Shown here piece by piece: positions 38,208 through 47,464 of a DNA stretch of 64,000 nt (positions are counted from its first letter, which is position 1; each line of letters opens with the position of its first letter). A model generated the notes under the pieces. That model had not been told where the DNA came from. It saw nothing but the letters and a program-made list of their open reading frames with translations, and did no database searches. This stretch comes from Cyclaneusma minus (Eukaryota; Ascomycota; Leotiomycetes; Marthamycetales; Marthamycetaceae), in contig JAKZHN010000005.1 of the NCBI GenBank assembly GCA_037179335.1, positions 1,612,001-1,676,000 on the forward strand, read 5' to 3'. A program made the translations under genes and the position numbers.

Positions 38208-40267
38208 TCAGAGCTGAGCCAGCTTCTTACCCAGCTGCTTCGTGCAGAACGAAGAAAAGTACTCGTTCAACGCATCGACGCTCCCACTGCCCTCCACCAG
38301 CTGCAGCACAATTCCCACATACCCATCCGGTCGCACCACCACAACACCTCCTCGCTCTTCGTCCAAACCCATCTTAGCATGCGCCGCTGCCTTTGCGTCA
38401 GGCACGCGATGTTCCCATATATCATCCGCATAGACATGTTGCCGGTAGCGCGCCAGCAGACCAGGTACGTCCCGTGCGATCTCGATGTCGCTGCGCTTGG
38501 CAGCAAGGATAGTGCAGATGGTGTAGAACAAACTATGCGGATTGTGCTGCTCGTGATGGGACACCTGTGCGATGTCCGCCCGCTGGTAGGCGCTGAAAAA
38601 GGAGCCTTTCTTGGCCAGGTTATTGGCAAAGTCATGGAGGGCCCGTCGTGTGAGCTGCGGACGGCCTGCGAAAACGTAGATGCGGAATGAGCCATTGAGC
38701 GGGATTTCTTGCTCCAGATGTACCACGTTGGAATCCTCCACGCGGGTGACGTTGGAGTTGATCAGGATTCGGCCGGTTCGGAGTTTGGTGCCTTTTGGAT
38801 GTATGAGACTGGATTGTGCTGTGTGTTGTGGACTCCAATTCAGCTGGTTGGGGTTGTAGGCCACGCCGTAGCCACTGGTGAATTCACACGACTCCTTGAA
38901 CGTCTTGATGAAGTCGTTCTCCTCAGCATCTGGATGTGACTTTTCACTTCCTTTGTTTGATGCAGCCTCGACGTGTTTTGCTGCCGGCGGTTTTTGTGAA
39001 AAAAGAGCCGCGTATTTGGCATCAAAATTGAGAAGGTTCTCTGCAATGAGTTTGCGTTCGGATTCGTACGTTTGCAACAGAGAGCGATCCGCGAAGCCAG
39101 ATTCGACATGGTGGATTTTCCAAGCCAAGTTCTGGGCATCGAGAAAAGCGGTGTTCATTCCTTGCCCGGCTTTGGGCTTGTATGGGGTCAGCATGGTCCG
39201 CAGAAAAGGGGTAACTACCAACACTCACGCTATGAGTATGGCACGCATCTCCACCCATGAATACTCGATGGTCGAGAGTGTACCGATCCGCGATGCCCTG
39301 TCCGATGGGGTAAACAGAATACCACTCAACGCGTTCCCATTCTATCTTGTATGGCTGCAATATCCTCTTCGCCGAAGCTTGTACCTCCGCTTCAGTGGCA
39401 GTCTTTCGCGGATTCCAATCTTTGTCGGTAGATGAGGCAATCTGGATGTAAAGCCTCACCATCTGATTTTCCCGTGGAATTACCATTATGGATCCGTGTT
39501 CCGAGTGTATTGTGCATTTCATCTGCAGCAGACACAGCAGGTTAGCAATTGGCATTCATGAATGGCCCAGCTCCAGAAATACACACCTTGATATCCGGGA
39601 AATCCGTGTCCACCACTCCGTCCATAACACCCCACACGTGTGCAATTGGATCTTTGTGAGTAATGCCGATTTTCAGTTGCTCTCGCACAAATGAGCGGGC
39701 ACCTTCTCCACTAAACAAATATTTTGCCCGCACTGTCTCTTCTGCCCTGCCGTCGACTTGTTGTATCTTGACTTCCACAGGATGTTCTGATCCCGACTCT
39801 GGCTCAGACTTGAACCCCTTGATCGTCCAGGGCCTTTGAATCTGCACTCCGTTCTTCTCCAAATCGGCAATGAACACCCGCTCGATCAATCCCTGATGCA
39901 GAAGAGTGGTAAACGGATATCTCGCATCGATGAAACTCGGACAGCTCGCCCATGTCCCTGTCCTGTGTATGCCACCTTGACTGCTGGGGTCCCAAAACGC
40001 CACTTCGTACACCTTCGCCGGCGCATGTGCCATGACGGCAGGCTTCAGTCCCATGTTTTTCAACAGATCCAGAGAGCGAGGCTGTATTCCGTCGGCCCGG
40101 CCGGTCTTGGTGGGTTCTGGCCGGTTGTCGATGTGCTTGATTTTGTAACCCCATCTTGCGAGACATGTAGAGAGCAAAAGTCCTACAGGACCTGCACCGA
40201 CGATTACGATGTCGTATTTGTCGTTCGAAGCGTGCACCGATTCCACGGGCTTCATTCCGGCATCCAT
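38208..40267 (-). CDS. FAD-dependent phenol 2-monooxygenase-type hydroxylase
   Basis: Three exons (40267-39587, 39522-39229, 39176-38208) encode 647 residues; introns are 64 and 52 nt. The N-terminal Rossmann fold has IVIVGAGPVGLLLS (GxGxxG at 24-29), the RADGIQPRSLDLL region follows, and the second FAD/ribityl-binding motif GGDACHTHSPKAGQGMN is at about 317-333. The second intron splits that motif exactly after GDACHTHS. The C-terminal part (about 450-647) fits the thioredoxin-like dimerisation domain of phenol hydroxylases (PF07976). Enzymes of this family use NAD(P)H and O2 to hydroxylate phenolic rings, either in catabolism or in polyketide tailoring; the substrate cannot be told. The next gene, an MFS transporter on the same strand, could export or import a related compound, but that is inference. 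Confidence 0.9.
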
Positions 40268-41188
40268 GATCCTTTCCGTGCGAGCACCTGTGAACTTGAG
40301 GCAATGATACTGGGGCGCTGCAATTATGAACAGACGGGGAGAGGAGAGATTTTCTAGCAGTCAAAAAAGAAAAGCTAGTGTTGAGCAAGAAGAAGAAAAG
40401 AGTCTTCGAGAAATGAAGTATTGAGGTATCTTACAGATATTGAGCTCACCTGGGGAATCTTACTATTAATAGTGAACGGCTTCGCCGCAGGAGCCCAGGA
40501 AGGCCGCAATAGGCAGAGTTTCCACAAAAGGTGCGGAGGAACGCCATCATGCGGTGGGGTGGCCAGCAGCCGGCAACTTGGGTCGGCGCCAACGACATGG
40601 CTTTTGCCAGCCGTCTGAGCCGTCTCAATATGCCTTGACGCAGTACCGAAGCGACGGAAAGGGTGCACGGGAATGATGAGTGGAGTAGACCGTGCTGAAC
40701 TTGCTTTTCTAGCCGCGATCCTGTCATGTAAATGTCAACGTGTCGGACTCTTGAAAATTGTGGCTGATGGACAGACGCAGGTGGTAAACCTTGATACTGA
40801 GAATAAGTCGCCCGTTGAGGATTGAAAGTTCATGTCCTCGTAACGTTCACAAGGATGCGGTGCTCGGAAGCGGATTGCGGGGGGGGAGGGGATCTGGGGA
40901 AAATGTCTGTTAATTAAGCTTAATAAGCGGCGGCGGATCGTGAAGTCGGCAAAGCGGATCATGGTCTGTGGGGAACGGGGATCCAAGCCAATGAGATTGA
41001 CCAGAACAGTAATCATCGCTATATCTTGGTTTAATTGAGGGCATTGAAAGGGATAAAAGACTGGCTGAGACTCATAAAGGGGTCACATTTCAGAAACACT
41101 TGTGATGTTATAAACTGACATTAGGGTATATGTTAAGTCTAAAAGTATGTCTCTAGATTCTCACATTTCTCAGCACCGGCTTCGAAGT
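40268..41188. other. Intergenic: flavoprotein promoter and MFS 3' region
   Basis: About 0.9 kb. A G8 run occurs near 40,881-40,888, and TTAATTAAGCTTAATAAGC near 40,911 is AT-rich and partly palindromic. Frames here (for example 40375-40668, 40735-41016) are short with no family features. Confidence 0.4.
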
Positions 41189-43019
41189 TCAAACATCCGC
41201 AACCTTCTTTCTCACACCCGGAAGCCTCTTCCTCAACCACGCCATCTCCATCCCCTGAGCTCTGTCCCCCTCCCCATTCCTACTCATCTCCAAACCCGCC
41301 TTGCTAAACCCCCCTGGCAACAAACACCACAGCGCCAAAATCGCCGCCAGCAACGCCAGCACAATAGGCTGCAAAACCTGCACCCCCTTCGCCGTCGCAA
41401 TAGCACCCACAACAAACGGAAACAACGCCGCCCCTCCACCCCCAAAAGCAGCCGCAAACCCAACCGCACTCACATGCAGCTTCGCCGGCAACAACTTCGT
41501 CGCCACAACCACAGCAGCTGGAAACAACGGTCCCATGAAAAACCCCATGAAAGCTGCAAAAATGGCTGAAGAAATGAAATTCGGGATTAACCAGAATAGA
41601 AGCTCCAAGGCCATGGATAAGAGTAGGTAGATGGCGATGGCTAGTTTTTCTCCAATGCGGGGGGTGACGAAACCGAGGATGAGACGGCCCATGGTGATTC
41701 CGAGCCAGAAACCGGTCGCTGTCATGCCGGCGGCGAATTGGCCGCCGTGGCGGACGCGGAGCATGAAGGTTACTAGCCAGCCGCCGAGAGAGACTTCGAC
41801 GCCTACGTAGCCGAGGAGGAAGATGGCGCAGATCCAGGAAATGCGGTTGCGGAGGGCTTCTTTGGTGCGGCTCTGTTCGCTGCTATTGTTGTTTGTGGCG
41901 GCGCGGTGTTTGGAGGCTGTTGCGTGTCTGAAGGCGAGGAAGCCGGCGAGGAGTTCAAGAACTGCGGCTCCGACCTGTGACAAACAATTTAGACGGTTGT
42001 GATGCTTGTGGGGTTGGGGAGAGAGAAACACACCATGATATAGTAGAAGGTGTACCATGCCAGGCCCCCTGTTACCATGGAGGTCGCGATCAAGGGCGCT
42101 AAGGTTGCTCCGAGACCGTAAAAGGCATGGAGAATTCCCAGTAGCTCATTTGCATTGGCCCATTGAAGACATAAGCTTAATATCCATGTACATGTCAAAA
42201 GATGAGATGAACGGAGCGGAGGTGGTTTTGTTAGAGCTTTCCAGGCAAACTGTCCAGAAGTATCTCAGGGGTAAAGTCAAGTGAACCAAAACATACCATA
42301 TTGCCAATCCAAGCATTGTAGCCTCCACTAGACATGCGTTAGTATGGTGTACATAACTAAGACTTAAGAGGCCAAACAATATCTACAGAGAGTGAAATCC
42401 CTAGTAGGCTGGGTATCGGAAAGGGGTAAGACAACTCACTCTTCCAAGCCATTGCCAAAACCAGCAAAGCAAAGTATGACAGGAAGCACAGGATACGGAG
42501 GATGAGCACAGAAGACAGCAAAAGCTATCAGCTTAGACACTGGTGCAATGACAGCAATTCCCAACTGGCCAAATCTGAGATGCACTTGATTGTTTATTAA
42601 GGCAGCAGACATATAGCCCACAAAAGGGGCCAGGAATAGCAACGACACGACGGTGTAGGAGAGCGAGTAGTAGGTTTCAAGCTTGTCAAATTAACACGTG
42701 AACTTAATACCGGACGAGAAGCGATTGGACGGTTGAGCGGTTGAACATACGTAGGGAATAAGAGCCTTGATGTAGTCAGAAGTTGTGGTTTCTGGTAGAG
42801 GAAGGGGGTACTGGATCACGGGGTTCATACACCAACAGCCCCGTCATTCATGCCTATGTTGAGGAAAGCGAGTAGAGTGGCGGAGAATCGCCAGGCGTTG
42901 ATCCTGGGCTTATTCCATCTCTCCAACGCATCAACTGTTCCACTAGGCTTGCTGACATGGTTTTCAACCTGTGGCTCAACGACAGAACTGGATTTCTCTT
43001 CTGCCTCAGAGATTCCCAT
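41189..43019 (-). CDS. MFS transporter (Bsc6-like, 12 TM), damaged splice acceptor
   Basis: Six exons (43019-42831, 42765-42751, 42681-42440, 42327-42297, about 42159-42034, 41974-41189) encode about 462 residues with some 12 hydrophobic helices. Motifs such as GMNDGAVGALIPYLETYYSL and FGNGLEDGGYNAWIGNM place it with fungal FucP/Bsc6-like MFS carriers; the substrate is unknown. Exon 2 is only 15 nt (ALIPY) and exon 4 only 31 nt, both flanked by good GT-AG introns. Intron 4 is odd: the frame and family conservation (GNM|ANANELLG) put the acceptor right before 42159, but the dinucleotide there is GG, not AG. The next AG, 15 nt on (exon starting 42144), keeps frame and drops ANANE, giving 457 residues. 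The gene is therefore either hypomorphic or rescued by that cryptic site. Confidence 0.85.
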
Positions 43020-43984
43020 AGTGAAAGCCTAAACGGCGAAAGAATATTTTATTTCCGGAACAAATGAAGTCATGGAGAGTATGGAGAACAAAGCGTGGAG
43101 AACCTGAACAGGAGAATGGAGATGGAGGAAACTCGAGCCACAGACTCGAGGATGAGAGAAGATGGGGATTTCAAGAGCAGGAACGTGTATTTCTTGCAGA
43201 CAAGTGAACAGGAAAAACCTGGAACGGGTTATCCTTTATGTCGAAGATGCAGTGAGAATTGATGCGAGTTGGTGCGAGTTGGTGCGAGTTGGTGCTGGCA
43301 CATGCAATATCGGCATGCTGATCAAAGGCAAGTGCCCCCCGCAGCCATCTCAAGCAGATCCGAAGATCTACCGTGGTGATAACACTGGTTGACAGTTGAA
43401 CATCAGGACCAGAAGAAGGCACTATTGGCAACGTGCAGTGCCTCACATGGCTGCGATCTTTGACATCGGCTGTGAGGATGAGTGCATATGCTGCCACGGG
43501 AAGCGGACAAATGGTTGGCGACCATGCACCGTGCGGATGAGCCGTGAACTCAGCTTTCAACCTGTCAAGCCTGTCTTGAACTATCGAGGATACGTATCAG
43601 TCGATCGTACCTATTTCATAAAGGCCGGGAACATTTTAAAAAGTTATATGGGAATACTGACCAACGTGACTCGACGAGCCCTACAGTTTGATACGTATAC
43701 ATGTAGTAGGAGAATTGCTCTTTTTGAGTTGAGCTCGTAACTTTGCCAAGGTGTAATTAAATGCCGTCGCGTACTCTAACGACGCGCGCAGCGGGCGTGA
43801 AAAAAACATCCCTCGCTCCATCGCTCCATCGCTCCAGCAACAGGACGTCCGTCGCCATCCTCAAGAACTAGAGAAGTCGCTCGTTATCATCGCCTCACCA
43901 TCAACTACATGGCTCGCCAGTTGCTTCAAACCTCCTCTTACCCAATTCTATAGGCGCTCCATTCGCCACCAAAGTGCTTTCAAC
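43020..43984. promoter_or_regulatory. Divergent promoter region of the MFS gene and eme1
   Basis: About 965 bp between divergent starts. Two short tandem arrays are present: three copies of GCGAGTTGGT at 43264-43293 and nearly three copies of TCGCTCCAT at 43813-43836. The second lies in the probable eme1 leader. The open frames in between (43162-43740) are short and overlapping. Confidence 0.45.
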
Positions 43985-46060
43985 ATGCCCGTCGAAGTCG
44001 TCGACCTCGTTTCGAGCAGCCCCGACCTCCCGCCTTCCAAGAAAACGGCCCCTGTACCCAAAGTCGCTGCTTCAACCGCCTCTGCCCGCTTGTCTTCGAT
44101 CACGCAGAGCTCAACAAGGGCAAGGAGTTCGCTTGCGCAAAGTACAAAAGTCGACGACGCATGGCTCGCCACTAGCGACCCCTTCGAAGACCTGTCAGCG
44201 ACGAAGCCTGTGGCAAGGCCGGCCTTGAAGGACCTTGCTACAGCCCCGAACAGCGTATTTGCAGCGTATAAGAAGGATATCTTTGACTTTTCCGACGATA
44301 ATCCGTTTGCGAGTGATGGCAGCGCAAGAAAGAGACGGCGGGTTGAGGCCGAGAAAAAGGAGAATACGACGGACACATTTGCAAAAAAGGGGACGGGTCT
44401 GAAGAGAGCCACTTCGGCAGCCGACAATGTGTCGAGTAATGCCGTCAAGAGGAGTCTGACGGAGAAGGCGGGTTTGAAGAGGAGCCATACGGTCGCTGTG
44501 GACTCGGATCCGATTATGTTTACGTCGAGTCCGGATGTGTTTGCTGAGGCCGCACAGAAGAAGCAGGAACCGAGAAAACAGTCGCGGAAGCTTGATGATA
44601 TAGAGGATTTGGAGGATGAGGATGATCTGTTTAGCGACCTCCCCGGTGGGCCGATGGCAAACACTACAAAACCAGCAGGGGGTAGAAGCACGGCGACAGG
44701 CGGATCTACAAAGGCGAGAAATAGTGCGGCCACTTCGAAGGATCCGCTCGATATTTTCTCATCCGACGACGACAGTAGTAGTCTGCCTGACATTGGGCAA
44801 ATTAGCGCATCACAGTCCTACAAAACATCACCAAAGAAATCCAGAAAGTCGACTTCCAAGTCTGCTCTGGACGATTACAATGCTTCTAGAGCCAAGGACT
44901 TGAAAGCCAGAGAGAAAGCTACCAAAGCAGCGGAGAAGGCCGCCGCCAAAGCGGTTGAAAAGGAGCAGAAACTTCGAGAGAAGGAGGAGAAGAAGAGGGA
45001 GAAAGAGATCGCTGCCGAGCTGGCGAAAGTCAATACTCTCAAGGTCAACAAGAAAGACTCAACTCCTGAGATGCTTGTTGACCTACCAGAGGGACTCGAT
45101 GCAGCTCTGTCAGCGCAACTCAGACAGTTCTTTGATCGGTTGTCTGTTACTGTCGAGGAAAAGCCGTCTCCAGTTCCCAATGTTATCCGCTGGAGGAGGA
45201 CAGTCGAAGCCAAGATGAACGAAGAGTCGGGCCTTTTCGAGCCATGTGCGAAGCATATTGAAAAGGAGAAACATGTGCTAGTTGTCCTCAATGCAACCGA
45301 CCTCGTCTCTCTTGTCCAAGCCCCTGAAGGACACGATTTAGATGCACACGTGCTACGTATGAAAACCAAGTTCGACGACTGCGCCATCATCTATCTAATA
45401 GAAGGCATCAACGCCTGGATGCGCAAAAACAAAAACATCCGTAACCGCCAGTTCACCGCCGCTGTGCGCAACCAAACACTCGCAGACGACCCCGATGCAA
45501 CAACACTCCCCCCTTCCTCCCAACGAGCCGCCCCTCGACGAAAAACCAAAGCCAAGGCACCACAAGAATACATCAACGAAGAACTCATCGAAGACGCCCT
45601 GCTAAAACTCCAAGTCATACACGGCACACTAATCCACCACACGGCCACCTCCATCCAAACCGCCGAGCAAATCGTCTCCTTCACGCAACACCTCTCCACC
45701 AAACCCTACCGCCTCGCCCAACTCATCACACAAGACAGCATGGGCTTCTGCATGGAATCCGGACAGATCAAATCCGGCGTCGACGCCGAAGACACGTACG
45801 TGCGCATGCTGCAAGAAGTCACGCGCATCACGAAGCCCATTGCGCTAGGCATTGCACGCGAGTTCCCTAGCGTTTACGAGCTAGTGCAGGGCTTGAGAGA
45901 GGGTGGTGAGACGGCGCTGCAGGATTGTAGGAAGCATGGGAATGTGGATGGTGCGTTTAGTGATCGGAAAGTGGGATCGGCGATTTCGAAGAGGGTGTGG
46001 AGGATTTTTATGGGGGAGGATGAGAATAGTTTGGTTTTTGAGGGGGGGTCGGGGTTGTAG
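43985..46060 (+). CDS. eme1: Eme1/Mms4, regulatory subunit of the Mus81 structure-specific endonuclease
   Basis: An intronless gene of 691 residues. The N-terminal half is disordered and acidic/basic: it starts VEVVDLVSSSPD (a SUMO-interaction-like hydrophobic-acidic motif), has an RKRRR nuclear signal (115-119) and further DPIMFTSSPD and DPLDIFSSDDD motifs (about 175-184 and 253-263). A charged coiled coil covers about 300-350. The C-terminal half (about 425-691) is the ERCC4-like nuclease fold that lacks the catalytic residues, followed by a helix-hairpin-helix tail (about 630-691). This layout is typical of fungal Eme1/Mms4, which pairs with Mus81 to cut branched DNA such as nicked Holliday junctions and flaps. 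The start is the first ATG after the CCATCGCTCCA leader. Codon use near the 3' end turns G-rich and ends in a GGSGL tail. Confidence 0.88.
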   Translation: MPVEVVDLVSSSPDLPPSKKTAPVPKVAASTASARLSSITQSSTRARSSLAQSTKVDDAWLATSDPFEDLSATKPVARPALKDLATAPNSVFAAYKKDIFDFSDDNPFASDGSARKRRRVEAEKKENTTDTFAKKGTGLKRATSAADNVSSNAVKRSLTEKAGLKRSHTVAVDSDPIMFTSSPDVFAEAAQKKQEPRKQSRKLDDIEDLEDEDDLFSDLPGGPMANTTKPAGGRSTATGGSTKARNSAATSKDPLDIFSSDDDSSSLPDIGQISASQSYKTSPKKSRKSTSKSALDDYNASRAKDLKAREKATKAAEKAAAKAVEKEQKLREKEEKKREKEIAAELAKVNTLKVNKKDSTPEMLVDLPEGLDAALSAQLRQFFDRLSVTVEEKPSPVPNVIRWRRTVEAKMNEESGLFEPCAKHIEKEKHVLVVLNATDLVSLVQAPEGHDLDAHVLRMKTKFDDCAIIYLIEGINAWMRKNKNIRNRQFTAAVRNQTLADDPDATTLPPSSQRAAPRRKTKAKAPQEYINEELIEDALLKLQVIHGTLIHHTATSIQTAEQIVSFTQHLSTKPYRLAQLITQDSMGFCMESGQIKSGVDAEDTYVRMLQEVTRITKPIALGIAREFPSVYELVQGLREGGETALQDCRKHGNVDGAFSDRKVGSAISKRVWRIFMGEDENSLVFEGGSGL

Positions 46061-46865
46061 GGGTGGGGAGAGGAGGATGCTGAAGTTATGAATTGGAAGA
46101 TGCGGCAGAGTATCATACAACCGACAGGACTGTTGGCACGCGCACCTGTTGTGGTAGGAGTCATGAAGTTACTAGCATGATAGTACGTTCCTACATTGCC
46201 CTGCAGGAGGGGGCCGGTTCGAATCCGGCACAGTTCATTTTTTTGGGGGGGGCGGGGTGGGGGGGGTTACTGTCTAACATTAGTAGATTGTGTGTTCTCT
46301 ATTTCAATTGGTTGATTTCGTGGTTTGTGGGTGGGGATGTGTCCAACATAGTGCGATGATGCTCAACCACGGTTGAAGCTGGTCAATGCCCAAAAGGCGA
46401 GATGTCACCCGCGTGAAATTAGGTGGGTGGGGTTTTCTTTTTGAGGGTGGTGTTGTGGCGTTTATTACTTCTCGTCTTGTACAACTTCGTTCTCAGAAAG
46501 GGTTACCAGACGTCCACAGAGTTCCTGGGTGCCATGTCTTCTTACTTCTCAGGTGCCATCACGAAACAACCCGTAGGTGGTGTTCCAACAGGAAAGCTTT
46601 TCGCAAGATCACTGTTTGAAGCATCAGTCATTGAGAAAGCAATCACGCCATTGTATATTTTTTTTCTTCTCATTTTTTCTATTGGCCGTGAAATAGACCT
46701 AGACAGGTACAGATCGGCGGCGTGCCAAGAACTGCCTTCCTGCAAGTCGGTCCCCAGACTTCTCTCTCCAGACCTCCCGTGCTATTCAGGAGCATCGCAA
46801 ATCTACCCACCATCTATTGCAGGCACCTAGACTTCATCGTCTTCCAGTATTTCGAATTGTGGGAT
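46061..46865. other. Region between eme1 and the GFA gene
   Basis: Besides the tRNA-like unit it contains a G-tract cluster at 46245-46266 (G8, C, G4, T, G8) directly after the T run. The frames 46093-46830 come from G-rich or AT-rich text and have no family features. Confidence 0.5.
46127..46237 (+). tRNA. Atypical tRNA-like Pol III unit (possible intron-bearing class II tRNA)
   Basis: The 3' half is a textbook T-arm: GCCGG TTCGAAT CCGGC at 46213-46229, with the B-box GGTTCGAATCC. ACAGTTC and a discriminator A (46237) follow, then seven T residues (46238-46244) as a Pol III terminator. The acceptor 3' strand pairs with GGACTGT at 46127-46133 (7 bp, one G-U). Between them CCCT(GCAGG)AGGG forms a stem like a class II variable arm, and GTAGGA...TCCTAC pairs like an anticodon stem enclosing an inserted hairpin (ACTA-GCATGA-TAGT). 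The D-arm and A-box are poor, the anticodon cannot be assigned and the 111-nt length is long. A decayed tRNA, a tRNA-derived SINE head or an unusual intron-bearing tRNA are all possible. Confidence 0.4.
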
Positions 46866-47464
46866 CTAAGAGGGCATGTGGTCGAATTGCTTGGCGAGGG
46901 ACTCCTTGACGAAGGGGAGCTTTCCGACGGTCCAGATCTCGGTGTCCTGTTTTGGCATGTTTGGTTAGCTGTTGCCACGAACGAAAGCAGGCGGTTTTGC
47001 GACTCTTAGAGGGCGAAAACTGGAAAGAGGGGTGAATCTTACGGGCTTGAGGGTCTGCTTGATCTTGGAGTCGAGGGTGCCGGCCTTGAGGGCTATGATC
47101 TCAGGTGCTGCCTCGGGGTCGTGGGCGATGGGGGAGCCGCACTCGGAGCAGAAGATGCGGTGGACGGGCTTGCCGGAGGAGCCTTTGCCGGCGTAAGACT
47201 TGGTTGGGCCCTTGATGGTGAGCTTGTCTTTGGGGACAACGGCTACCAGGGCTGTTTGAATAGCGGATCAGCTGATATTCCTTCCGGGAACAGAACAAGT
47301 GAGGTCTTGTCCTTGGTTGGTTTTGAGAGACTGGTCAACATACAGTAGGCAGACCCGGTTTGGCGCTGGCAGTCATCGCAGTGGTCGTAGCCCGTGATCA
47401 TGGGCTCGACGACGTCAACGGTGTAGGTGACAGCCTTGCAGAGACAGTGGCCGGTGAGAGTCAT
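46866..47464 (-). CDS. GFA/CENP-V family zinc protein
   Basis: Three exons (47464-47344, 47251-47043, 46946-46866) encode 136 residues; introns are 92 and 96 nt. The fold is that of glutathione-dependent formaldehyde-activating (GFA)/CENP-V proteins: GHCLC (C7, C9), then CDDCQRQTGSAY (C29, C32), then RIFCSECGSP (C75, C78), which together bind structural and catalytic zinc. The length is normal for the small fungal members. Bacterial relatives join formaldehyde to glutathione, but most fungal GFA proteins have no proven substrate, so only a metal-binding, possibly carbon-sulfur-related role can be stated. The exon joins restore TGSAYSLVAVVPKDKL and LKPDTEIWTVGKLP, both typical. No targeting signal is seen. 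Confidence 0.88.
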
